Position numbers and translations under genes: made by a program | In this document: one piece after another, positions 26,195-35,582 of the stretch | Layout of the letters: every line of letters begins with the position of its first letter | Position numbering within the stretch: position 1 is the stretch's first letter | From: SHAN690 sp041391765 | GTDB taxonomy: Bacteria > Bacteroidota > Bacteroidia > Flavobacteriales_G > Salibacteraceae | Direction of reading: 5' to 3' | DNA length: 64,000 nt | Assembly (NCBI GenBank): GCA_041391765.1 | Contig: JAWKNJ010000026.1 | Span: forward strand, 1 to 64,000 | Notes under the pieces: model-generated | Seen by the model: the letters and a program-made list of their open reading frames with translations, nothing else | What the model was told of the DNA's origin: nothing | The model's database searches: none

Positions 26195-27466
26195 CTATTG
26201 ATAAATTTGATTCAAATTAAGAATAAACCATTCTCTATTAGTGGGATTATGAGTATACAGAAAAGTATAGTTATCAATTGAAAAAGCACAGTCAACGGGA
26301 AGGAATTGATTCCAGTTTCCATCTTTTCTAGGTGATACCGCTCCATCTTCTGATATTGTACTTATGAAATAGGCATTTTCTGCATCATTCATTTGTTGGT
26401 ACAAATAGGTAGTATTCCCGATTGTGTATGTACATGCAACAGGGCAACCTTCATTCCAATTTCCTTGTTTGCATGGCGCTATGGTTCCATCGCTTAACAA
26501 TTGAGCAGTGAACCAGTATTTGTTTTCGGGATTATGTAAATACAAAAAGTGATTGCCACCAACCGTATAAGCGCATGTAACTGAAAGAAATTGACTCCAG
26601 TGTCCAATTTTTAACGGTGATATCGTTCCATCTTCTGCTATTGTACTTACGAAATAATTATTTCCTGCATCATTCATCTGTTGGTACAAATAGGTAGTAT
26701 TCCCGATTGTGTATGTACATGCAACAGGGCAACCTTCATTCCATTGCCCATTACTCCATTGACCCTTATTCCCCCCTTGACCTTGTCCGGAGTTGCTACA
26801 TGCATTTGCAGCTTTTACAGAATCGCTTACCACATAGGCAACTGCAGTTCCGTTTAAGGCAATTTCAGCAATAAAAGCAGCTCCATCGGTTAAAAAGAGG
26901 GCAGCAATTTGAGCGACTGCTGCAATTCCAGCTATAATCCAATCATACCATTCCATGGAAGACTTGATACTAGCGAAGATGCCTTTAAACATTCCAGCAG
27001 TATATGCTTTCCTACAGATAGCAAATATTGCTTTGGCTTTGTCTGTCATTGAATCAGCAGTCTGAAGGGCGGCAATTAGTTCTAACCATTCAGGCAAGTT
27101 CGTGGAGACTTCTTCACCAATTTCCTTTGCCGAGGCTTTGATAACTCGTTGTTGATTTGATGTGTGTAACCCACAAAACCCAATTAACATAATAATGCAA
27201 TCAGCGACAACAACGGCAATTGAATACGGGCAAGTATCTGTTAAGTTTTCTCCTAGTAATGCATCTACTTTTTCTGAGGGCTCAGCTGAAAAAGTTTGTT
27301 CACTAGCAATGAATTTTTGGACTTTCTCTATTAACTCATCGTCAGAAATTTTTTTTAGATTTTCATCTTGGGGAAAATAATTTCTCATTACCGTGACAGC
27401 CGCTTGAATCTGTTCTTTGGTAACGCTAGAATTATTGTCCTTTTTTATCAAAGGAAATTCTTTCAT
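26195..27466 (-). CDS. Protein with hydrophobic helices and a four-fold C-terminal repeat
   Basis: This 423-residue protein has no signal peptide. Its first 110 residues are helical and charged. Residues about 165-220 are strongly hydrophobic (DWIIAGIAAVAQIAALFLTD, then GAAFIAEIALNGTAVAYVVS). After a GQGQGGNKGQ linker come four repeats of about 47 residues, alternating two types: WNEGCPVACTYTIGNTTYLY and W(S/N)QFLxVxCA(Y/F), each with a later Y/F-W-F or Y-F strand and a DG turn, like beta-propeller or lectin-type blades. A membrane-active domain joined to a binding domain would fit a toxin or bacteriocin, but this is only inference. It is in the accessory island, and a -7-like box lies upstream, beside the helicase start. 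Confidence 0.6.
   Translation of the reverse strand: MKEFPLIKKDNNSSVTKEQIQAAVTVMRNYFPQDENLKKISDDELIEKVQKFIASEQTFSAEPSEKVDALLGENLTDTCPYSIAVVVADCIIMLIGFCGLHTSNQQRVIKASAKEIGEEVSTNLPEWLELIAALQTADSMTDKAKAIFAICRKAYTAGMFKGIFASIKSSMEWYDWIIAGIAAVAQIAALFLTDGAAFIAEIALNGTAVAYVVSDSVKAANACSNSGQGQGGNKGQWSNGQWNEGCPVACTYTIGNTTYLYQQMNDAGNNYFVSTIAEDGTISPLKIGHWSQFLSVTCAYTVGGNHFLYLHNPENKYWFTAQLLSDGTIAPCKQGNWNEGCPVACTYTIGNTTYLYQQMNDAENAYFISTISEDGAVSPRKDGNWNQFLPVDCAFSIDNYTFLYTHNPTNREWFILNLNQIYQ
26341..26743 (-). repeat. Recent internal duplication inside the repeat-protein gene
   Basis: A 77-nt block at 26382-26458 recurs at 26667-26743 with one mismatch. Weaker similarity extends about 40 nt further left in both copies. 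The offset is 285 nt, exactly 95 codons, so the frame is kept. It encodes the WNEGCPVACTYTIGNTTYLY module, and its near identity points to recent duplication or gene conversion. Confidence 0.85.
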
Positions 27467-27666
27467 AATGGATATAATTAGTTCAAAATAATACTCGCTT
27501 TAGGTTATAGTTAATAGTCGGGTTATTTTCTAAATAAGTAACAGTTTGTTATATAAAAACCAAAGCTTGTGATCAACTGACTCTCAGCCTCAAGAAGTTT
27601 AAGTTTTAGTTGGTATGTATTAACAAGCTAAACAATATTACTAATTCACTCAGCTCAGCGAAGTGA

Positions 27667-29949
27667 AATACCCACAATATCTACCTTCCCCGCATCGAAC
27701 AGACCGACCTCATAACCACGGCCGCGCGCTTTGTCAACAGCACCAACGCCAACATTTTCCTTACCGGTCAGGCAGGCACAGGCAAGACCACCTTCCTCCG
27801 CGATCTGGCCCAAAAAACCTACAAGCGCTTTGTCATTGTAGCGCCCACGGGCATTGCCGCGCTCAACGCCAAGGGGGTCACCATTCACTCGCAGTTTTTG
27901 CTGCCTTTTGGCACGTTCATTCCTATCAATGATCCTTCGGGCAGCGTGAGCGACACGGGTGGGTTTTACACGCAAAACACCCTCGTGCGCAAGAACCCGC
28001 TGAATGCCGTGCGCAGGCAGGTGCTTCGCGACCTCGACCTGCTCATCATTGACGAGGTCAGCATGCTGCGTGCTGATGTGTTGGATGCCATCGACTTTCG
28101 CCTCAAACACGCCCGCAGAAACTACAACCAACCCTTTGGCGGGGTGCAGGTGCTCATGATTGGCGACCTGTTTCAGCTGCCGCCCATTGTCCGCGACCAC
28201 GAGTGGAGCGTTATGAGCCAGTACTATCCCAGCGCGTGGTTTTTCCATGCTCAGGCCCTGCGCCAGTCGGGCTATGTCTACATCGAACTCGACAAGATCT
28301 TTCGCCAGCAAGACGATGCCTTTATCCGCATCCTCAACAACCTGCGCAACAACACGCCCACGCCCGAAGACATCGAAGAACTGAACAGCCACTTCGTTCC
28401 CGAAAAGGAGCGCGAACAACTCAACGAAGTGGTCACGCTCACCACCCACAACTACAAGGCCGACCAGATGAACAGCGCGGCATTGGAGGCGCTTCCGTCC
28501 TCGCTGTTCACCTACACAGCCGAGGTGGACGGTGACTTCCCCGAGTCCATGTATCCCGTGGAAGAGCGCATCGAACTGAAAGTGGACGCGCAAATCATGT
28601 TCATCAAAAACGACACAACCGATGGCGCGTATTTTAATGGCAAGCTGGCCAAGGTCGTGCGCCTCGAGCCCGATCGCATCACCGTGAAAATGGCGGGTGA
28701 GAGCAAAAACTACGTGCTCAAAAAAGAGAGGTGGGAAAACCGCAAGTACGTGCTCGATCCCGACACCAAGGAACTGGAAGAAGACATCATCGGGTCGTTT
28801 ACGCAGTATCCGATCAAGCTGGCCTGGGCCATCACCGTGCACAAAAGCCAGGGACTCACCTTTGATAAGGCCATCATCGATGTCGGGCAGGCCTTTGCTC
28901 CGGGGCAGGTGTATGTGGCGCTTTCGCGCCTTCGCTCGCTGGATGGATTGATCCTCGGTACGCACATCAACACCAACGTCATTTCCAGCGATCAGCAAGT
29001 GGCGGCCTACAGCAAAAGCAAGGAACAGCAAGCTCCGCTCGGTGACCTGCTCGGACGCGGACAGCGGCAATACCTCGAAACGCTGCTCATCAAAACCTTC
29101 GATTTCAGTGACATCATCAACCAGATCGGAACCTTCAAACAAGCCAAGGAAAGCACCATGGAGTTTGAGGATGAGAGCATGAGGCAGGCCATGGACTTGA
29201 TCCGAGAAGGGTTGGAGAAAGAGGTGAAGAACACGCAAGGGTTCAAGAGTCAGTTGCTGCGCCTGCTCCGCGAAGACGATCGCAACAAACTCATGGAACG
29301 CATTGAAAAAGGTAGTGCCTACTACTCGGACTTGCTGCGCAAAAGTTTGAGAATGCTGCTCGTTCACCAGACCGAGGTGAGTAAGTTCAGCAAGACCAAA
29401 ACCTACTTGAGTTCGCTCGAAGAAGTGGATGCTTTGTTGATGAAAAAGCTCTATGAAGTGGCCAGCCTCAAATACGTAAGTGAGTGCATACTAAGCGGCA
29501 AGGAAATCGAGCGGCAGGAAAGCAGCGAGCAACTCATCGCAGATCGCAAGAAGATGATGGAAGAAGTGGAGAAGGAGGTGAACGAGAATCCCAAGTTCAC
29601 CAAGCTTAAAACCGGCCGCAAGAAAAAGAAGAAAGATGGCCCCAGTCTGAAAATGGAAAAGGGCGAAACCTACAAGGTGACCCTTGCATTGATTAACGAA
29701 GGAATGTCATTGGACGATGTTGCTGAAAAGCGAGGCATGTCGCTGAGCACGGTGGAGGGACATGCTGCCAAACTGATCACCTCCGGAGACTTGAAATTGG
29801 ATCGATTCATGGCACCTGCCGTAGCCCAAGACATTGCGAAGGTGCTAGCGGAAAAGCAAACCGTCACGGAAACCCACAAGCACTTTAAGGGCAAATTTTC
29901 CTTTGGCCAAATCCGTATGGTTCAAGCCGTCATCAGCGGAGGAAAGTGA
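27667..29949 (+). CDS. PIF1-like AAA helicase with C-terminal HTH domain; start codon not evident
   Basis: The open frame runs from just after a TGA at 27664 to 29949, about 760 codons. The motifs are Walker A in FLTGQAGTGKTTF, APTGIAALNAKGVTIHS, Walker B in LLIIDEVSML, then GDLFQLPP, and near the end of the helicase part KLAWAITVHKSQGLTFD and QVYVALSRLRSLDGL. The C terminus has a helix-turn-helix of the helicase/RNase D type (GMSLDDVAEKRGMSLSTVEGHAAKL). The first ATG (27898) is past Walker A and cannot be the real start, and no ATG, GTG or TTG lies between the stop and Walker A. The 5' end (copy C, 27671-27737) is the source of the two fragments at 23.4 and 25.2 kb. The gene is GC-richer than the island to its left. 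Confidence 0.83.
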   Translation, partial: NTHNIYLPRIEQTDLITTAARFVNSTNANIFLTGQAGTGKTTFLRDLAQKTYKRFVIVAPTGIAALNAKGVTIHSQFLLPFGTFIPINDPSGSVSDTGGFYTQNTLVRKNPLNAVRRQVLRDLDLLIIDEVSMLRADVLDAIDFRLKHARRNYNQPFGGVQVLMIGDLFQLPPIVRDHEWSVMSQYYPSAWFFHAQALRQSGYVYIELDKIFRQQDDAFIRILNNLRNNTPTPEDIEELNSHFVPEKEREQLNEVVTLTTHNYKADQMNSAALEALPSSLFTYTAEVDGDFPESMYPVEERIELKVDAQIMFIKNDTTDGAYFNGKLAKVVRLEPDRITVKMAGESKNYVLKKERWENRKYVLDPDTKELEEDIIGSFTQYPIKLAWAITVHKSQGLTFDKAIIDVGQAFAPGQVYVALSRLRSLDGLILGTHINTNVISSDQQVAAYSKSKEQQAPLGDLLGRGQRQYLETLLIKTFDFSDIINQIGTFKQAKESTMEFEDESMRQAMDLIREGLEKEVKNTQGFKSQLLRLLREDDRNKLMERIEKGSAYYSDLLRKSLRMLLVHQTEVSKFSKTKTYLSSLEEVDALLMKKLYEVASLKYVSECILSGKEIERQESSEQLIADRKKMMEEVEKEVNENPKFTKLKTGRKKKKKDGPSLKMEKGETYKVTLALINEGMSLDDVAEKRGMSLSTVEGHAAKLITSGDLKLDRFMAPAVAQDIAKVLAEKQTVTETHKHFKGKFSFGQIRMVQAVISGGK
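27671..27737 (+). repeat. 67-nt helicase 5'-end block, copy C (in the gene)
   Basis: This is the version that stays joined to the helicase. It differs from copies A and B at two positions: ATC instead of TTC in the first part, and CAG instead of CAA in IEQTD. It shares about 50 nt of upstream sequence with copy A (AACAAG..CTAAACAAT..TTACT..TTC). Confidence 0.9.
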
Positions 29950-30082
29950 CCACCAAGTCACCTCAAAAATTATTTTCAATCCAAACTTTCTGGTTTCCAT
30001 TGGCTTAGATGCCGTTCGCTAAAAAGCCTGTAAATCCTACGCTCAGGCGGATATATTCGCGGCCGTTTTCAAAAAACGACCT

Positions 30083-31927
30083 ATGCGATACTTACTCTCT
30101 GCACTCGTTCTATTTCCAATTCTCCTATCCGCACAAGACAGTGTTCGATTAGATGAGGTGATCATCACCGACAACCGAATCGAGACTTCCGTAATGGAAA
30201 GCGGGCGTAACGTTCAGGTTATTTCAAAACGACAAATCGAGCAGCTACCGGTACAGTCGGTGAATGAGTTGTTGCAACACGTTGCCGGAGTTGACTTTCG
30301 TCAGCGTGGTCCATGGGGAGCGCAGGCGGATGTGAGCCTCCGAGGTGGGAGCTTCGATCAGTGCCTCATATTGGTGAATGGCATCAAGGTGAACGATCCA
30401 CAAACCGGGCACCACGCCATGAACTTGGGCATTGACTTGAGCAGCGTCAGGCAAATTGAAGTACTGAAAGGTCCTGCTGCTTCACGCTATGGACTCAATA
30501 GTTTCAGCGGTGTGATCAACATCATCACCGAACCGGATGCGGAGAATGCAGTTGAAATCCAATCAGCCTATGGACAAGCAGAGAACAGCAGCTTGCCGAA
30601 CAATTACTTGGGTGGATACAACGTAAATGCAGGTGCCCATTTTGGAGTGGCAGCTTCGCGACACATGATCTCAGTGGGGCAGAAGCAAAGCACGGGCTAC
30701 CGACCCAATACCGATCTTAATCAGCAGAGCGTCAACTACCAAGGCATCACAAAAACGAAAGCCGGTGATTTCAACATCATGGGTTCGTTCGTTCAAAATG
30801 ACTTTGGTGCTTCAGGGTTTTATGCGTTTCCGATAGATGCCACCAGCGATGAAGAAGTGACCACGTACTTAGTAGCTGCTCAGCACACGATTAGAAAGGG
30901 TGCCTTTCAAATGAAGTCTAAGATTTACACTCGGAAGAACTTCGACACGTACACCTTGTTTCGAGACGCTCCTACTATTTATCAAAACCGCCATCGCACA
31001 GACGTGGGTGGAGGAGAAGTGCACGGAGCCTACACCTATTCGATTGGTACTGCAGCTATCGGAGTTGAATATCGACAGGAAGCCATCAATAGCTCGAACC
31101 TTGGAAAGTGGACGCGCGATAACATTGGTGTATTTGCTGAAAACAGAATCAACCTATTGAATGAGCGATTGCTGCTTGGAACCGGAATATATGTGAACCA
31201 AAGCAGCGATTTTGGAATGCAATACTTGCCTTCTGTTGATGCGAACGTCAAGGTCACAAAGGATATTCACGCGTTCATGACTTGGGGTCAGTCGTTCCGT
31301 GTTCCCACCTTCACGGACCTTTACTATGTGGGACCAACCAATGTTGGAAATGCCGGCCTGCTTCCTGAGCGATCAAACAACTATGAAGGAGGTTTGAAGT
31401 GGACAAGAAATGGCCAAAATGCTCAAGCGAGCGTCTTCTACAACCAAGCCACCGACTTGATCGACTGGACACGTGATTCACTTAATCATCCATGGCAACC
31501 GCAGAATTATAGCCAAGTGAATACGCTGGGTGCTGATTTCAACTACAGCATCATCCGTGAGCGTAAGATCAATTCATGGTTAACATGGAGCAACGGACGA
31601 TTGGGTTACACATGGCTTCAAATGGACATTGCATCCCAGGGTGATGTGATTTCTCGCTATGCGTTGAACAACCTGCGACACCAAATCACAGCTCAAGGAG
31701 CTTTAACGATTGCAGACAAGTATGGTATTTCGTTGACCGGTCGCTACCTCGATCGTCAGGCATACAACAGCTATTGGCTGGTGGACGCCATGGTTCAATA
31801 CAAGGTGGATCAATTTCGCCTGTGGGCAGATTGCACCAACTTGTTGGACACGAAGTACATCGAAACCGCGAACGCACCCATGCCGGGAAGGTGGTATCGA
31901 TTGGGTGTGGATGTCAGGATTAAATAG
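30083..31927 (+). CDS. TonB-dependent outer-membrane receptor (BtuB-like)
   Basis: This 614-residue protein has a signal peptide (MRYLLSALVLFPILLSAQ), a TonB-box-like start (SVRLDEVIITDNR), a plug domain (about 30-155: VNELLQHVAGVDFRQRGP, DVSLRGGSFDQCLILVNGIK, IEVLKGPAASRYGLNSFSGV) and a 22-strand-type beta barrel. It is short and lacks a carboxypeptidase-like N-terminal domain, which fits vitamin B12 or siderophore receptors better than SusC. The substrate is unknown. No cobalamin riboswitch was recognised in the 133 nt upstream. It follows the helicase on the same strand but has its own leader, so it is probably an independent unit. Confidence 0.9.
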   Translation: MRYLLSALVLFPILLSAQDSVRLDEVIITDNRIETSVMESGRNVQVISKRQIEQLPVQSVNELLQHVAGVDFRQRGPWGAQADVSLRGGSFDQCLILVNGIKVNDPQTGHHAMNLGIDLSSVRQIEVLKGPAASRYGLNSFSGVINIITEPDAENAVEIQSAYGQAENSSLPNNYLGGYNVNAGAHFGVAASRHMISVGQKQSTGYRPNTDLNQQSVNYQGITKTKAGDFNIMGSFVQNDFGASGFYAFPIDATSDEEVTTYLVAAQHTIRKGAFQMKSKIYTRKNFDTYTLFRDAPTIYQNRHRTDVGGGEVHGAYTYSIGTAAIGVEYRQEAINSSNLGKWTRDNIGVFAENRINLLNERLLLGTGIYVNQSSDFGMQYLPSVDANVKVTKDIHAFMTWGQSFRVPTFTDLYYVGPTNVGNAGLLPERSNNYEGGLKWTRNGQNAQASVFYNQATDLIDWTRDSLNHPWQPQNYSQVNTLGADFNYSIIRERKINSWLTWSNGRLGYTWLQMDIASQGDVISRYALNNLRHQITAQGALTIADKYGISLTGRYLDRQAYNSYWLVDAMVQYKVDQFRLWADCTNLLDTKYIETANAPMPGRWYRLGVDVRIK

Positions 31928-32133
31928 CCATCGCAGCCAAATAGGCACAGGATTTTCATTTCGCGAGACAAATTGACTTTTGATCTCGAATTTTTCCGAC
32001 AAAAAGTCTTGAAACCAATGCGTTAGTGCTCATGGTTCAATGATTGACTAGTTGGCGCGAATCGCTGAGTGTCTTTGGCCAATGACTTTTCGGAGATAGT
32101 GGTCAAAAGCAAACAGCTTAAAAGCAATAACAT

Positions 32134-34747
32134 ATGAACTTGAACAAATTCACCATTAAAGCACAGGAGGCCATCCAGCAGGCACAACAGCTTGCTATGG
32201 GAAGGGGCCATCAGAGCATTGAGCCTGCTCACATCCTTAAGGGTGTTATGGAGGTGGACGAGAATGTCACTCCATACTTGCTCAATAAGCTCGGTATCAA
32301 GCAGACTGTGATTGAACAGGCGCTTGACCGCATCATCGACTCGCTTCCAAAAGTGGAAGGGGGCGGACAGTACCTGAGCCAAAAAGCCAATCAGGTGTTG
32401 GTAAAGGCACAGGATAAGATCAAAGAATTCGGAGACGAATTCGTAAGTATTGAACACTTATTGTTGGCGGTTCTTGACGTCAACGATCAGGCGAGTTCGC
32501 TATTGAAAGACAGCGGAGTGACGGCTGCGGAATTGAAAAAAGCCATTACAGAATTGAGAAAGGGAAGCACAGTGACTTCGCAAAGTGCGGAGGAAACTTA
32601 CAACGCCCTCGGCAAATATGCCATCCACTTGAACGAGCAGGCTCGAAACGGGCAGCTTTCCGATCCGGTGATCGGCCGGGATGAAGAACGAAGGGTGCTT
32701 CAGATTCTATCTCGAAGAACCAAGAACAACCTGATTTTGATTGGTGAGCCCGGTGTAGGTAAAACGGCCATTGCTGAAGGCATTGCTCATCGCATCGTGA
32801 ACGGTGACGTACCCGAGAACTTGAAGGACAAGGAACTTTATTCGTTGGACATGGGAGCCTTGGTTGCCGGAGCGAAGTATAAGGGAGAATTCCGAAGAGC
32901 GTTTAAAGGCAGTGGTCAAGGAAGTGACTGGAAGTGACGGACACATTGTCCTCTTCATTGACGAGATCCACACCTTGGTGGGAGCAGGAAAGAGCGATGG
33001 CGCTATGGATGCTGCTAACATCTTGAAACCTGCATTAGCTAGGGAGAGCTGAGAGCGATTGGTGCGACAACCTTAAGCGAGTATCAGAAGTACTTTTGAA
33101 AAAGACAAGCGGGGCATTGGAGCGTAGGTTCCAAACCGTTTTGGTGGACGAACCGGCCGAAGACGATGCGATTAGCATTCTTCGAGGTTTGAAAGATAAG
33201 TTACGAGACACACCACAAGGTGCGCATCACAGACGAGGCGATCATCAGCAGTGCAGTTGAGTCAGCGATACATCACAGATCGATTCCTTCCGGACAAGGC
33301 CATTGACTTGATAGACGAGGCCGCTTCAAAGCTCCGCATGCAGATCAACAGCATGCCCGAAGAGTTGGATGAAGTGGAGCGAAAGCTTCGTCAATTGGAA
33401 ATTGAAAGGGAAGCAATCAAGCGCGAGAATGACGACAAGAAGTTGGAAAACCTGAACGCTCAGATTGGTGAATTGCAAGAAAAGCGAACCGGATTGAAAG
33501 CTAAGTGGGAGAGTGAGAAAGAAGTGGTGGAAGGCATTCAGAGCCAGAAGAAGGCGATTGAAGAATTGAAGCTGGAAGCAGAACAGGCCGAGCGGCACGG
33601 AGACTTGGGTCGCGTGGCTGAGATACGCTACGGAAAGGTAGCGGAGGCGGAGCACAAGCTCAAAGAGCTCGAAGCTGAGTGGGCGGGAATGGATGCGGAT
33701 GGTCGTATGATCAAAGAGGAAGTCGATTCAGAAGACATCGCAGAAGTGGTTGGCAAGTGGACCGGAATTCCAGTGAATAAAATGCTTCAAAGTGAAGCAG
33801 AAAAACTCCTTCACCTGGAGGATGAACTCCACAAGCGAGTTGTAAGCCAGGATGAGGCGATCGAAGCCGTGGCCGATGCCGTCCGCAGAAGCCGAAGTGG
33901 TTTGCAGGACATGAACAAGCCAATCGGTTCGTTCATCTTCTTAGGAACCACGGGAGTTGGTAAAACCGAATTGGCAAAGGCACTGGCCGAGTATCTCTTC
34001 GACAACGAGAATGCGATGACTCGTATTGACATGAGCGAGTATCAGGAGCGTCACGCAGTGAGCCGATTGGTGGGAGCTCCTCCGGGATACATAGGCTACG
34101 ATGAAGGCGGTCAGTTGACCGAAGCCGTTCGTAGAAAGCCTTATTCTGTGATCCTGTTGGATGAAATTGAAAAGGCCCACCCCGATGTGTTCAACATCTT
34201 GCTGCAAGTGTTGGATGACGGTCGATTGACCGACAACAAGGGTAGGGTGGCGAATTTCAAAAACACGATCATCATCATGACTTCTAACCTAGGTTCGGAC
34301 ATCATCAGCCGAAACTTTGAGGGCATCAAAGAAGCGGAATTGGATCGCGTGATGTCAAGAACAGAGTTTGAGATGAAGGAAATGCTTCGCAAGACGCTAA
34401 AGCCTGAATTCCTGAATCGAATTGACGAAACGATCATCTTCAAACCATTGGCTAAGAACGATGTCAGAGCGATTGTTAAAATGCACTTGGACGCGCTCAC
34501 AGAGCGACTGGCAGCACAGGATATTCACCTCGCGGCCACTGATGAGGTCATCGATCACTTGGCGGAAGCCGGATTTGATCCTCAGTTTGGTGCAAGACCA
34601 ATCAAGCGGATCATTCAGAAGAATGTGCTGAACGAGTTGAGCAAGCAATTGCTGGCAGGACATGTGAAGCACGGACAAGACATCGTTCTGGACATTTTCG
34701 ATGATCAGTTCGTTTTCAGAAATCCGATTAAAGAAGAAATGGTCTGA
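32134..34747 (+). pseudogene. clpB: ATP-dependent chaperone ClpB, interrupted by clustered indels
   Basis: The span equals about 870 codons, the normal ClpB length. The N domain and first half of NBD1 (GEPGVGKTAIAEGIAHR) are intact to YKGEF. Between about 32890 and 33260 the ClpB sequence continues in changing frames: EERLKAVVKEV in one, LRAIGATTLSEYQKY and ALERRFQTVLVDEPAEDD in others. At least five or six short insertions or deletions are needed. From 33251 the frame is intact through the middle coiled coil, NBD2 (GTTGVGKTELAKALAEYLF, ILLDEIEKAHPDVFNI) and the C terminus. The protein is a disaggregase that works with DnaK. Conserved residues survive on both sides of each indel, so local sequence error is more likely than true decay. 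Confidence 0.85.
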
Positions 34748-34775
34748 ACCATTTTAGCGGAATAGAGTAATATAG

Positions 34776-34810
34776 GGGTGACAAAGCGCATTGCTTTGTC
34801 ACCCTTTTTT
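34776..34810 (+). terminator. Strong terminator after clpB, touching the next start codon
   Basis: A 12-bp perfect stem (GGGTGACAAAGC with GCTTTGTCACCC, loop GCATT) is followed by TTTTTT. The T run ends one nucleotide before the ATG of the response-regulator gene, so any leader of that gene lies in or before the hairpin. Confidence 0.9.
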
Positions 34811-34811
34811 C

Positions 34812-35576
34812 ATGAATCAATTGAAAGCAATAATTGTTGATGACGAGGCCACGAATCGTGAGGTGCTCAAGCGTTTGATTGCCAAGTTTTGCCCCGAGGT
34901 GGAAGTTGTCGGCTCAGCACAGAACGTAATGGAAGCTGTGTTTTTGATCCGCGATCATCGGCCTGATGTAGTGTTCTTAGACATTGAAATGCCGGGTGAG
35001 GACGGGTTCTCACTGTTCACTCATTTTGAAAAGCCCGATTTCCGGGTGGTGTTCACCACGGCTCATGCTGACTATGCGATCAAGGCCATCAAATTTGCGG
35101 CCTTGGACTACCTTCTCAAACCTGTTGATTTTAATGAACTCAAACAAGCGGTTGCCAAGGTGCGCGATTCTATTCAGAGGGGCGATGGAAACAACCTGCT
35201 CGAAAAGCAAATAAACGTTCTAAAGGAGAGCCGAACCGCAGACAATTTTGATTTCAAGCGCATTGCATTGCCATCAGCTGATGGGGTTGAGTTTTATAAC
35301 GTATCCAAGATACTGCGATGCGAAGCCGCACGTGCTTACAGCACCTTTCATTTTGATGACGAAACAAAAGTCCTGGTCTCCAAACCTCTGAGTGAATTTG
35401 AAAAACTATTAAGCGAGTGTAACTTCATACGAATTCACAAATCCAATATGGTGAACATGACTCACGTGGTAAAGTTTGTCAAGTCGGATGGTGGGTATGT
35501 GGTGTTGTCAGACGGAAGTCACATTTCAGTCGCATCGCGCAGAAAGAATGAAGTGATGCAAATTTTGGGCACTTAA
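34812..35576 (+). CDS. LytTR-type response regulator
   Basis: From the ATG at 34812 this is a 254-residue response regulator. The receiver domain has the acidic pair in AIIVDDEATNRE, the phospho-acceptor Asp in DVVFLDIEMPGEDG and the Lys in DYLLKPVDF. A LytTR DNA-binding domain follows, with RIALPSADGVEFYNVSKILRC, FIRIHKSNMVNMTHV and SHISVASRRKNEVMQIL. It lies 7 nt before a gene for a LytS-type histidine kinase and forms a two-component pair with it. The start codon comes one base after the T run of a strong hairpin, which leaves no room for a normal leader. LytTR proteins bind paired direct repeats, and such pairs are found before the next two genes. Confidence 0.92.
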   Translation: MNQLKAIIVDDEATNREVLKRLIAKFCPEVEVVGSAQNVMEAVFLIRDHRPDVVFLDIEMPGEDGFSLFTHFEKPDFRVVFTTAHADYAIKAIKFAALDYLLKPVDFNELKQAVAKVRDSIQRGDGNNLLEKQINVLKESRTADNFDFKRIALPSADGVEFYNVSKILRCEAARAYSTFHFDDETKVLVSKPLSEFEKLLSECNFIRIHKSNMVNMTHVVKFVKSDGGYVVLSDGSHISVASRRKNEVMQILGT

Positions 35577-35582
35577 CTGATC

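Noticed and set aside
27655..29367. A 570-codon open frame on the minus strand opposite the helicase gene
   Set aside because: It lies wholly opposite the well-supported helicase, whose GC-rich third positions keep the other strand open. Its protein has low-complexity His/Val-rich sequence and no domain.
29950..30082. A possible cobalamin riboswitch before the BtuB-like receptor
   Set aside because: The leader is only 133 nt and I could not find the conserved B12-box-like sequence.
32023..32457. A 144-codon minus-strand frame over the start of clpB
   Set aside because: It overlaps the conserved ClpB N domain and has no recognisable protein features.
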